Source: Bacteroidota bacterium
GTDB lineage: Bacteria; Bacteroidota; Bacteroidia; Chitinophagales; Chitinophagaceae
Reading direction: 5' to 3'
DNA: 5,285 nucleotides
NCBI GenBank assembly: GCA_026391115.1
Contig: JAPLER010000376.1
Location: forward strand, 1-5,285
The translations under genes and the position numbers were made by a program. Shown here piece by piece: positions 1 to 5,285 of the stretch (position 1 is its first letter; each line of letters opens with the position of its first letter). A model generated the notes under the pieces. It was not told the DNA's origin, ran no database searches, and was given only the letters and a program-made list of their open reading frames with translations.

Positions 1-511
1 CAAGCCCTTGAATGCGAACAGATGCATTGCCAGTTACGGCACTAGATTGTTGTATTTGCACACCACTTACGTCTCCTAAAATACTGGCAATATTGGCGGG
101 TTTAATGGTGCTTTCCTCCGTCATTTCTTCCTTGCCCAATACTTCTACTTTAATAGGCGAATTTTCTATGCGTTGGTTGTTTCTAGTACTTGAAATTACC
201 ACTACATCTTCTATCAATTTGGTTTCGGGAGCTAATAATATATTTACTGTAGGATTAGCCAAAGGCACAGTAATATCAATGCTTTTAGAAATATAGCCTA
301 CGCAAGTAATAAGTATATGATATGTGCCATTATTAAGTGTAAAGTTTGCATTGCCTTTTGTTGTTAAGGCTTTATGTGCATCATCCACTGCTACAGTTAC
401 TTTTTCTACGACTTGCTTAGTAACACTATCTACACAATGTACAACCACATTTTGCTGGGCATTTGCCAATGCACTATTTAGCAAAAAAAAGAAGATAAAT
501 ATTTTTCTCAT
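1..511 (-). CDS. TonB-dependent outer-membrane receptor, N-terminal part (runs off the left edge)
   Basis: The minus strand reads in one open frame from ATG at 511 to the window edge, giving 170 residues. Residues 1-18 form a signal peptide: MRK, a hydrophobic run of I/F/L, then ANA before Q19. Residues 21-95 resemble the carboxypeptidase-regulatory-like beta-sandwich that precedes many Bacteroidota receptors, ending in a typical ILLAPETKLIEDVVV segment. Residues 108-170 are the start of the plug domain (STR, ENSPIKVEVLGKEEM, KPANIASILGDVSGVQIQQ, and VRIQGL at the edge). By family knowledge the protein sits in the outer membrane and imports a substrate with TonB/ExbBD energy. The plug wording resembles receptors annotated for ferric siderophores or vitamin B12, but the substrate cannot be told without the barrel. 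The start is supported by the signal peptide directly after it and by A/T-rich sequence upstream without a Shine-Dalgarno motif. Confidence 0.9.
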   Translation of the reverse strand, partial: MRKIFIFFFLLNSALANAQQNVVVHCVDSVTKQVVEKVTVAVDDAHKALTTKGNANFTLNNGTYHILITCVGYISKSIDITVPLANPTVNILLAPETKLIEDVVVISSTRNNQRIENSPIKVEVLGKEEMTEESTIKPANIASILGDVSGVQIQQSSAVTGNASVRIQGL

Positions 512-579
512 ATAACTTTATTAATCCATTAAACTATTTTAATAATGTAAACCATCAGTAGTAGTTCTTTCACACAATC

Positions 580-624
580 ACTATCATTTTATATTTTACA
601 ATGCAATTTATTTACTATCATTTT
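580..624. repeat. 11-bp direct repeat in the receptor upstream region
   Basis: ACTATCATTTT occurs at 580-590 and again at 614-624, a 34-bp offset, in the otherwise feature-poor gap 512-715. On the receptor strand both copies read AAAATGATAGT. Aligned by eye to the classical 19-bp Fur box, the sequence around each copy matches at 13 of 19 positions. In DNA this AT-rich that is only suggestive. The remainder of the gap shows no other structure that I can support. Confidence 0.35.
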
Positions 625-675
625 CCACAGCATTTTTTAATGAATGTGTAAGGGTATTTTAAGGTAGATGGATTA

Positions 676-683
676 CAAAGGTA
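676..683 (-). promoter_or_regulatory. Candidate -7 promoter element (TACCTTTG) for the receptor gene
   Basis: On the minus strand this octamer matches the Bacteroidota -7 consensus TAnnTTTG exactly. It is the only such match in the gap between the protease stop and the receptor start. A TTTG lies upstream at 694-697, but only 10 bases separate the two elements, shorter than the usual spacing of about 19, so the -33 half is not convincing. If it is used, the receptor mRNA would carry a leader of roughly 160 nt that includes the direct repeat at 580-624. Confidence 0.3.
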
Positions 684-715
684 ATAAGCAATTCAAACCC
701 TTTATTAATGAAAGA

Positions 716-1726
716 TTATTTAGTAAATATTAATGTGCTATTTTCATTGTTGAGTGTCCATCTTGTAAATTTATTCATTACGCTTCTACCTAGAATTAAT
801 TTCTTAGCTTTATCAGATGCAGCAACAATTACATTGTTAACTTTAAAATGACCGATTTGTAAATTGTTAATTCTATAAGTTCTACAAGAATCAATTGTTC
901 CATTTGCCATTTCATATTCACTAATTCCCAAGAAATTATCTTTATTAATGATTCCTTGCTTTTTTAATTCTTCTTCAGTTTCTTTATTAATTAATAAATC
1001 ACTTGCACCCGAATCAAATAGCCATACTTGCTTATTGTTTCCAATTTTAATTTTAACAAATGTCATTCCTTTAAAATTTAAAATTTTAATTGTATCAGCT
1101 TCTGGCCCATCAACATCATTTTTAATAAATACATTCCAGTTTCTGTCAATACTATCTTTATCAATAAATGGATGATTACAATTGTAGTAGAATTGATAAT
1201 ATGTTAAAGAGTTAGGATTGTTGATATTTTCAAAATCGCTGTCTGTAATTTTTTTTGATTTAATTAAATCTACCTGACATTGGCAAAATGTTCTTAATCT
1301 ATCTTTATCAACTTTAACACCATATTTTTCTAAATAAAAATCATAACATTTAGTCAGTATTTTTTGTTGAAACCCCTCTGCATTCATCAAAAGGGTTTTA
1401 TTCGTGCTAGTATAACATTCCTCCATTTGTTTTTTTAAAACTGTGTCAGAATTTATTAATTCAGATAAATTAATAGAACCATTAAAACTATACTTTACAT
1501 AATCTTTTGAAGAAAAATGACCGTCTAATTTGTCTGCCATACATTCACATATATTTACCGCTTCTTTATCAGACCTATCCTTATTCATCGAGTTCAAACA
1601 ATTAGTTACATATGTTCTTTTATAAATTATTTCGCTTCCCTGAGTAGAACGTATATAACCATCTTGGGCAAATGTTTTAAAACTACTTATAACTAATACA
1701 ATTGAAACAAACACAATAGCTCTCAT
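716..1726 (-). CDS. Secreted retropepsin-like aspartic protease with a duplicated cysteine-rich N-terminal region
   Basis: The protein has 336 residues. Residues 1-20 are a signal peptide (MRAIVFVSIVLVISS, then TFA before Q21), so it is exported to the periplasm or beyond. Residues about 215-336 look like a single retropepsin-type domain. The catalytic motif is D238-S-G-A-S within VWLFDSGASDLLI, and the second family hallmark is LILGRSVMNKF at 310-320, followed by a closing beta-hairpin. With only one D-S/T-G motif, an active enzyme would have to be a homodimer, as known for retropepsins. Residues 40-190 hold two similar modules, each a Cys, then CxC, then a distant Cys: C43, C60/C62, C104 and C127, C148/C150, C183. 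Substrate and role are unknown. It lies 204 bp upstream of the receptor on the same strand, too far to assume an operon, and is divergent from queG. No strong terminator hairpin follows the stop. Confidence 0.8.
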   Translation of the reverse strand: MRAIVFVSIVLVISSFKTFAQDGYIRSTQGSEIIYKRTYVTNCLNSMNKDRSDKEAVNICECMADKLDGHFSSKDYVKYSFNGSINLSELINSDTVLKKQMEECYTSTNKTLLMNAEGFQQKILTKCYDFYLEKYGVKVDKDRLRTFCQCQVDLIKSKKITDSDFENINNPNSLTYYQFYYNCNHPFIDKDSIDRNWNVFIKNDVDGPEADTIKILNFKGMTFVKIKIGNNKQVWLFDSGASDLLINKETEEELKKQGIINKDNFLGISEYEMANGTIDSCRTYRINNLQIGHFKVNNVIVAASDKAKKLILGRSVMNKFTRWTLNNENSTLIFTK

Positions 1727-1775
1727 CTTTTTATAGTTGTTATAAATACGAATATATAGCTAAATTTCTTTTATG

Positions 1776-1783
1776 TTTATTTG
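1776..1783 (+). promoter_or_regulatory. Weak candidate -7 element for queG
   Basis: TTTATTTG matches five of the six fixed positions of TAnnTTTG and ends 25 bases before the queG ATG at 1809. No TTG/TTTG is present at the expected -33 distance. If real, it would make the upstream ATG at 1773 untranscribed and so favour the start at 1809. Treat it as a weak candidate only. Confidence 0.2.
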
Positions 1784-1808
1784 CACGTATAAGTATAAAT
1801 ATTTAGCA

Positions 1809-2750
1809 ATGCCATCTCACTCTCAGTTTATAAAACATACAGCACAACAACTTGGCTTTACTTATTGTGGTATTGCCAAAGCTGAGTTTTTGAATGAAGA
1901 TGCAAAAAGGCTAGAACGATGGCTAAATAAGGGCTACAATGGGTCTATGGGTTATATGGAAAATTATTTTGACCTAAGAACAAACCCTCAATTACTAGTA
2001 CCCAATGCCAAAAGCGTTATAACTGTTTTAAAGAATTACTATCCTGATGATAACGAAGCCAAGGACCAAAGACTGAAGACAAAAGACCAACCTAAAATTT
2101 CTAAATATGCCTACGGTAAAGATTATCACGAAGTCATTAAAAAACAATTGAACGAATTTTATGATACTTTAAAAAAGCAAATTGGTGATTTTAATGGGCG
2201 TGGATTTGTAGATAGTGCACCTGTGCTTGAACGTGCTTGGGCTGTAAAAAGTGGGTTGGGCTGGGTGGGTAAAAATGGCAATTTAATTACCAAACAAAAT
2301 GGCAGTTTCTTTTTTATTGCTACATTGATTGTTGATATTGAATTAGATTATGATAATGCTTTTGCAAAAGACTTTTGTGGCACTTGCACCAAGTGTATTG
2401 ATACCTGCCCTACAGATGCTATTTTACCCAATAAAGTAGTTGATGGCAGCAAGTGCATTTCTTATTTTACAATAGAATTAAAAGATGCTTTAATACCCAA
2501 TAATATGCAAGGCAAATTTGATAACTGGATGTTTGGTTGCGATGCTTGTCAGGATGTTTGCCCTTGGAATAGATTTGCTACAAGCCATATAGAGCAAGCA
2601 TTTGAGCCATTGCCAGAAGTATTGAATTTTACAACAAAAGATTGGGAAGAACTTACAGAAGAACAATTTAAAATTATCTTTAAAAACAGCCCCATTAAAC
2701 GCACCAAGTTTGCCGGAATAAAACGAAATCTACAATTTATAACAAGTTAA
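1809..2750 (+). CDS. queG: Epoxyqueuosine reductase QueG
   Basis: QueG is a cytoplasmic cobalamin and iron-sulfur enzyme that reduces epoxyqueuosine to queuosine at tRNA position 34, the last step of queuosine synthesis. Visible hallmarks (313-residue numbering) are D135 in FVDSAPVLERAWA, the expected catalytic acid, WVGKNGNLI at 152-160, and cysteines for two 4Fe-4S clusters: C190, C193, C196, C200 and C216, C244, C247, C251 (ending CDACQDVCPWN). The product is shorter than the roughly 380-residue E. coli and B. subtilis enzymes and lacks their C-terminal repeat region, which I believe is usual in Bacteroidota. I chose ATG 1809 because homologous similarity begins at once (SQFIKHTAQQLGFTYCGIA). 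An in-frame ATG at 1773 would add 12 atypical residues (FICTYKYKYLA). Residues 85-94 are encoded by a heptanucleotide tandem repeat. The 3' end overlaps convergent rbfA by 4 nt. Confidence 0.95.
   Translation: MPSHSQFIKHTAQQLGFTYCGIAKAEFLNEDAKRLERWLNKGYNGSMGYMENYFDLRTNPQLLVPNAKSVITVLKNYYPDDNEAKDQRLKTKDQPKISKYAYGKDYHEVIKKQLNEFYDTLKKQIGDFNGRGFVDSAPVLERAWAVKSGLGWVGKNGNLITKQNGSFFFIATLIVDIELDYDNAFAKDFCGTCTKCIDTCPTDAILPNKVVDGSKCISYFTIELKDALIPNNMQGKFDNWMFGCDACQDVCPWNRFATSHIEQAFEPLPEVLNFTTKDWEELTEEQFKIIFKNSPIKRTKFAGIKRNLQFITS
2064..2091 (+). repeat. Heptanucleotide tandem repeat inside queG
   Basis: GAC recurs at 2064, 2071, 2078 and 2085, exactly every 7 nt, giving four imperfect units: GACCAAA, GACTGAA, GACAAAA, GACCAAC. 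Read in the queG frame it encodes the polar stretch KDQRLKTKDQ (residues 85-94), between NYYP and PKISKYAYG. From memory of the family, that is a surface linker which is usually shorter. The period is not a multiple of three, so gain or loss of a single unit would shift the frame. Confidence 0.6.
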
Positions 2751-3106
2751 TCTTCGTTTTCTTTAATTTGTTTAAACACTTCTTCCATTTTAAAAACATA
2801 GTCAAGGGTATCATCGTTGTAATAATGTATCACAGGCATTCTGCGTAAATGTTTGCCCACTTTGGCACTCAATTCTTTTTTTATTTCCCAGGCTTTTTTA
2901 TCAATTACACTCATCACAGTTGCTACACTCGCCACTTTAAACATACTTAAATAAATTCTGGCTTCCAATAAATCTGGCGTCACCATTACTTTAGAAATAG
3001 ATACCATTCCACCATCAATCATCGTCAATCCCAGCTTCAAAAAAATGGCATTAAATTCCTCTTGCAACAATGCGGCCACCTGTTTTTGTCTTTTTCCCTC
3101 AATCAT
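2747..3106 (-). CDS. rbfA: 30S ribosome-binding factor RbfA
   Basis: RbfA is a small cytoplasmic KH-fold protein that binds the pre-30S subunit near the 5' end of 16S rRNA and supports its maturation and cold adaptation. The 119-residue length is typical. The N-terminal helix motif is EGKRQKQVAALLQEEFNAIF (residues 3-22). The central strand SISKVMVTPDLLEARIYLSM matches the family pattern of V-x-V-S/T-x-D-L-x-x-A-x-V-Y. The segment VGKHLRRMPVIHYYNDDTLD (about 83-102) is the conserved RbfA signature in which the basic LRR-x-P-x-L/I-x-F/Y-x-x-D occurs. The start at 3106 places the expected helix at residue 2. The stop overlaps the queG stop on the opposite strand through a shared TTAA (2747-2750). 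The gene stands alone here, divergent from rlmN, rather than beside infB or truB as in proteobacteria. Confidence 0.95.
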   Translation of the reverse strand: MIEGKRQKQVAALLQEEFNAIFLKLGLTMIDGGMVSISKVMVTPDLLEARIYLSMFKVASVATVMSVIDKKAWEIKKELSAKVGKHLRRMPVIHYYNDDTLDYVFKMEEVFKQIKENED

Positions 3107-3171
3107 AATTTATAATCTTGGCTGTAAAAATAGTTACTTTGCGTTGTAGTGAGTAAATCAATAAGTCAGTG

Positions 3172-3208
3172 AATGAATTTTATTCCGTTTCACGGAATAA
3201 AATTTATT
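3172..3208. repeat. Strong hairpin palindrome in the rbfA-rlmN divergent gap
   Basis: The left arm 3176-3188 (AATTTTATTCCGT) and right arm 3192-3204 (ACGGAATAAAATT) are perfect 13-bp complements around a 3-nt loop TTC. The stem extends outwards through one G-T pair (3175/3205) and three more pairs to 3172/3208. It lies in the 5' region of both flanking genes, not after either, so a simple gene-end terminator is unlikely. It could be an operator, a folded leader of rlmN, or a dispersed palindromic repeat. Confidence 0.7.
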
Positions 3209-3231
3209 GTTGTCCAAACTGCATTACTACT

Positions 3232-3303
3232 ATGTTTCAACAGTGGCGTTGGCACCATTTAACAGTTGTAATTTTATTGAGCAAAATGCAATACAACAAT
3301 TAA
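3232..3303 (+). promoter_or_regulatory. Possible leader peptide frame upstream of rlmN (Trp/His-rich)
   Basis: ATG at 3232 opens a 23-codon frame with a TAA stop at 3301-3303. It begins MFQQWRWHHL and ends SKMQYNN, with two Trp and two His codons clustered. The frame is open upstream to 3157, so the ATG is not certain. TGGCGTT at 3244-3250, inside the WRW codons, is complementary to AACGCCA at 3317-3323, between this frame and the rlmN start. The pattern resembles amino-acid-sensing leader peptides, but rlmN is not a biosynthetic gene and no terminator lies between them. A weak TTACTTTG promoter-like element at 3134-3141 would place the frame inside the rlmN leader. Translation is unproven. 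Confidence 0.25.
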
Positions 3304-3347
3304 ACAATGTAATAATAACGCCAACATTAAAATGTAAACAAACAGAA

Positions 3348-4385
3348 ATGGAGAAGAACAACATACGCAATTTATCATTAGCCGAAATAGAAAATTATTT
3401 TCAAACTAAGCAACAACCCAAGTATCGTGCAAAACAAGTTTACGAGTGGCTTTGGCAAAAACAAGGTTTAAGTTTTGATACAATGACCAATCTTAGCAAA
3501 GAACTTAGAATGCAATTGACAACAGATTTCACCTTGCCAGCACTTACATTAGATGCCACACAATATAGTGCAGATGGTACTGTAAAAACACGTTTTAAAA
3601 CTTTTGATAATTATTCGATAGAAAGTGTTTTAATACCTACAGATGAAAGAAAAACTGTTTGTGTATCTAGCCAAGTAGGTTGTAGTTTAACTTGTAAGTT
3701 TTGTGCAACTGGTAAAATGGAACGCAAACGTAATTTAACATTCGACGAAATTTATGACCAAGTTGTTTTGGTAAATCAACAAAGCCAAAAAGTGTATGAT
3801 AAAAAATTAACAAACATCGTTTTTATGGGAATGGGCGAGCCGTTGCTTAATTATAGCAATGTATTAAAATCTATAGAACGTATTAATGCCGAAGATGGAT
3901 TGTTTATGAGTCCACGCAGGGTAACAGTTTCAACTGCAGGTGTTGCAAAAGCTATTCGCAAATTAGGAGATGATAAAGTAAAGTTTAAATTAGCATTATC
4001 ACTGCACGCAGCCAACGATGTAAAGCGAAATGAAATTATGCCAATCAATGAAAGTAATAACATTAAAGCATTGATTGAAGCATTAAATTATTTTTATAAA
4101 TGCACAGGCAACGAAATAACTTTTGAATATATTTTATTTAAAAACTTTAACGATAGCATTAAAGATGCTGATGAGTTAATAAAAGTTTACAGACAAGTAC
4201 CAGCCGATTTAATTAACATTATTGAATACAACCCTATTGATGATTTTGGAATGATAAAACCAGAGGAAGATGTTACAATGGCATTTATGAATTACTTAGA
4301 AAAGCATAAAGTAAATGCACGTTTAAGAAGAAGCAGAGGAAAAGATATTGATGCAGCTTGTGGGCAATTGGCAAATAAAGGATAA
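3348..4385 (+). CDS. rlmN: Dual-specificity 23S rRNA A2503 / tRNA A37 C2-methyltransferase RlmN
   Basis: RlmN is a cytoplasmic radical-SAM enzyme that methylates C2 of adenosine 2503 in 23S rRNA, at the peptidyl-transferase centre, and A37 of certain tRNAs. In the 345-residue protein the N-terminal accessory domain covers about 1-90 (PKYRAKQVYEWLW is typical). The radical-SAM triad is C112-x3-C116-x2-C119 (GCSLTCKFCATG), followed by GMGEPLLN at 161-168 for SAM binding, ALSLHA at 216-221, and RRSRGKDIDAACGQL near the end. The two cysteines of the ping-pong methyl transfer are expected at C338 (DAACGQL) and C105 (VCVSSQ), and both are present. ATG 3348 is chosen because family similarity begins just after it. 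The frame stays open upstream to a TTG at 3207, but that 47-residue extension looks unlike RlmN and covers the hairpin region. A terminator follows 70 nt downstream. Confidence 0.96.
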   Translation: MEKNNIRNLSLAEIENYFQTKQQPKYRAKQVYEWLWQKQGLSFDTMTNLSKELRMQLTTDFTLPALTLDATQYSADGTVKTRFKTFDNYSIESVLIPTDERKTVCVSSQVGCSLTCKFCATGKMERKRNLTFDEIYDQVVLVNQQSQKVYDKKLTNIVFMGMGEPLLNYSNVLKSIERINAEDGLFMSPRRVTVSTAGVAKAIRKLGDDKVKFKLALSLHAANDVKRNEIMPINESNNIKALIEALNYFYKCTGNEITFEYILFKNFNDSIKDADELIKVYRQVPADLINIIEYNPIDDFGMIKPEEDVTMAFMNYLEKHKVNARLRRSRGKDIDAACGQLANKG

Positions 4386-4395
4386 GTGGTTTATT

Positions 4396-4410
4396 ACATA
4401 GGCACATAGG
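4396..4410. repeat. Short tandem repeat ACATAGG x2
   Basis: ACATAGG at 4396-4402 and again at 4404-4410, separated by one C, gives an 8-bp period just after the rlmN stop. It is too short to be significant alone. I record it because it sits next to the terminator palindrome in the otherwise empty 133-bp gap between rlmN and the SH3-like gene. Confidence 0.3.
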
Positions 4411-4454
4411 AAATATATTTTTAAAATGGCTAGAACCATTGACAGTATTGAATA

Positions 4455-4485
4455 AAATAGCCCACGATTTAATCGTGGGCTATTT
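4455..4485. terminator. Bidirectional intrinsic terminator between rlmN and the convergent SH3-like gene
   Basis: The arms 4455-4469 and 4471-4485 form a perfect 15-bp inverted repeat around T4470, with a GC-rich core (AGCCCACGATT against AATCGTGGGCT). The core is flanked by A-rich sequence on the left and T-rich sequence on the right, so a U-rich tract follows the stem on either strand. It lies 70 nt after the rlmN stop and 34 nt beyond the stop of the minus-strand gene, the expected place for a shared terminator of convergent genes. Confidence 0.85.
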
Positions 4486-4518
4486 ATTTATTAAAATTTT
4501 TCAAATTGTTTAACAATT

Positions 4519-5285
4519 TTATTCACTTAAAATATAGCTACAATTTTGCCATTTGAAAATGTCTACGATATGCTCTGGCATTATTTGCAAAAACTCTGTT
4601 CTTAGCAAAAAAGTATTCTTGTTTTTGAAAGTAATAAGAGAAATGGGAAATCCAATCTTTGGCTTTACTATGTAATTATGCGTTACAGGCAGCTCTGCAA
4701 ACTGATTGTTTTGACATAACACAAAATGGTGGGTGTAATATTCTTTTGTTGTATCTTTTAAAGAATAATTGTTATACTCAATTGTAAAAAGTGTTTTTGC
4801 AAGTTTAGAATGAGCCAAAACTCTTACAACAAAACTATCTATACCTTGTTCCTGCGATAGGTTAAATTTAGTTTCAGCAATTTTTTTCACCTCTTTACTA
4901 ACTACTAACTTGCATTCATAATTGTTCTTGGTTACAAGTTCATTGTCTATAAAACTATCCTTTTTATTATTTGCAACAACACCCCAAATAAACTCATAAT
5001 TTTTACAAACAATTTTACTATTTAATGCAACATCAATAGCACTTACAAAGCCAATTTTTTTAAACTTACCTTTTTGGTACACTACTTTTAACCAAGGGCT
5101 TACCATATTGTTTCTAACTTCTGTATAAGGTACAGACATTAGAATTTCAACAGTGTTTCCAAAATATAATGTATCATCAAACGCAGCACCAGTGCTAGGT
5201 GCAACACGTGTAATTACTGTATCTGCAACAATTTTTCTTTCTTCTTTCATATTATTAAAAAAAGGATAACTTGTTTGAGCAGACA
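4519..5285 (-). CDS. Secreted SH3-like domain protein of unknown function (5' end outside the window)
   Basis: The frame ends at TAA 4519-4521 and stays open to the right edge, giving 254 visible residues. An ATG at 5250 is probably not the start. The 11 codons before it read SAQTSYPFFNN, and SAQ is a typical Bacteroidota signal-peptidase site, so the true start and signal peptide should lie a few dozen bases beyond 5285. Visible residues about 18-85 resemble a bacterial SH3 fold: KIVADTVITRVAPST, TLYFGNTVEIL, SPWLKVVYQKGKFKKIGFVS. Residues 86-254 are strand-rich and I recognise no family. There is no lipobox, catalytic motif or transmembrane segment in view. SH3-like domains often bind cell wall or partner proteins, but nothing here fixes the ligand. 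Transcription probably ends at the shared hairpin 4455-4485. Confidence 0.75.
   Translation of the reverse strand, partial: SAQTSYPFFNNMKEERKIVADTVITRVAPSTGAAFDDTLYFGNTVEILMSVPYTEVRNNMVSPWLKVVYQKGKFKKIGFVSAIDVALNSKIVCKNYEFIWGVVANNKKDSFIDNELVTKNNYECKLVVSKEVKKIAETKFNLSQEQGIDSFVVRVLAHSKLAKTLFTIEYNNYSLKDTTKEYYTHHFVLCQNNQFAELPVTHNYIVKPKIGFPISLITFKNKNTFLLRTEFLQIMPEHIVDIFKWQNCSYILSE

Noticed and set aside
12..515. Two plus-strand open frames (12-296 and 324-515) opposite the receptor gene
   Set aside because: They are antisense to a clear TonB-dependent receptor frame with signal peptide and plug motifs, and their translations show no recognisable domain.
948..1175. Plus-strand open frame opposite the protease gene
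   Set aside because: It is antisense to the DSGAS-containing frame, with a low-complexity hydrophobic/Ser-rich product and no start context.
1773..1808. Twelve-residue extension of QueG from ATG 1773
   Set aside because: The added residues are atypical, and the possible -7 element at 1776-1783 would lie inside them. ATG 1809 fits the family start.
3207..3347. N-terminal extension of RlmN from TTG 3207
   Set aside because: The 47 extra residues are unlike the family, begin inside the hairpin arm, and would use a rare start. ATG 3348 sits directly before the conserved N-terminus.
3107..3347. Known metabolite riboswitch or tRNA in the divergent gap
   Set aside because: No cloverleaf or conserved riboswitch core could be recognised. 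Only the hairpin, the short frame and the 7-bp complementarity are visible.
3851..4063. Minus-strand open frame inside rlmN
   Set aside because: It lies wholly antisense to the strongly conserved radical-SAM core of rlmN, and nothing in its translation is recognisable.
1..5285. CRISPR array, insertion sequence, prophage or defence island
   Set aside because: No spaced direct repeats of CRISPR size, transposase, integrase or phage genes are seen. Three of the six genes are housekeeping genes and the layout looks chromosomal.

Overview
The window looks like an ordinary chromosomal stretch of a low-GC member of the Bacteroidota, plausibly Chitinophagaceae-like. This placement is inferred. It rests on a TonB-dependent receptor with an N-terminal carboxypeptidase-regulatory-like domain, secretion signals ending in A/S-x-A-Q, starts preceded by A-rich sequence without Shine-Dalgarno motifs, a short QueG without a C-terminal repeat domain, and a TAnnTTTG-type promoter element.

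Layout from left to right. Positions 1-511 (minus) hold the first 170 residues of a TonB-dependent outer-membrane receptor that runs off the left edge. Positions 512-715 are a non-coding gap with one candidate -7 element and an 11-bp direct repeat. Positions 716-1726 (minus) encode a secreted retropepsin-like aspartic protease with two copies of a four-cysteine module in front of the catalytic domain. Positions 1809-2750 (plus) encode epoxyqueuosine reductase QueG. It converges on and overlaps by 4 nt rbfA at 2747-3106 (minus). A 241-bp divergent gap, 3107-3347, contains a strong hairpin and a short Trp/His-rich reading frame. Positions 3348-4385 (plus) encode rlmN. A bidirectional terminator at 4455-4485 separates it from a secreted SH3-like protein, 4519 to beyond 5285 (minus), whose start lies outside the window.

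Three of the six genes (queG, rbfA, rlmN) act on tRNA or the ribosome: queuosine synthesis, 30S maturation, and C2 methylation of 23S rRNA A2503 and tRNA A37. They are not in one operon (plus, minus, plus). The other three encode exported or outer-membrane proteins.

I do not see a clearly new multi-gene system. The points most worth a second look are the duplicated CxC module on the protease, the leader-like reading frame and hairpin upstream of rlmN, and a heptanucleotide tandem repeat inserted in frame into queG.
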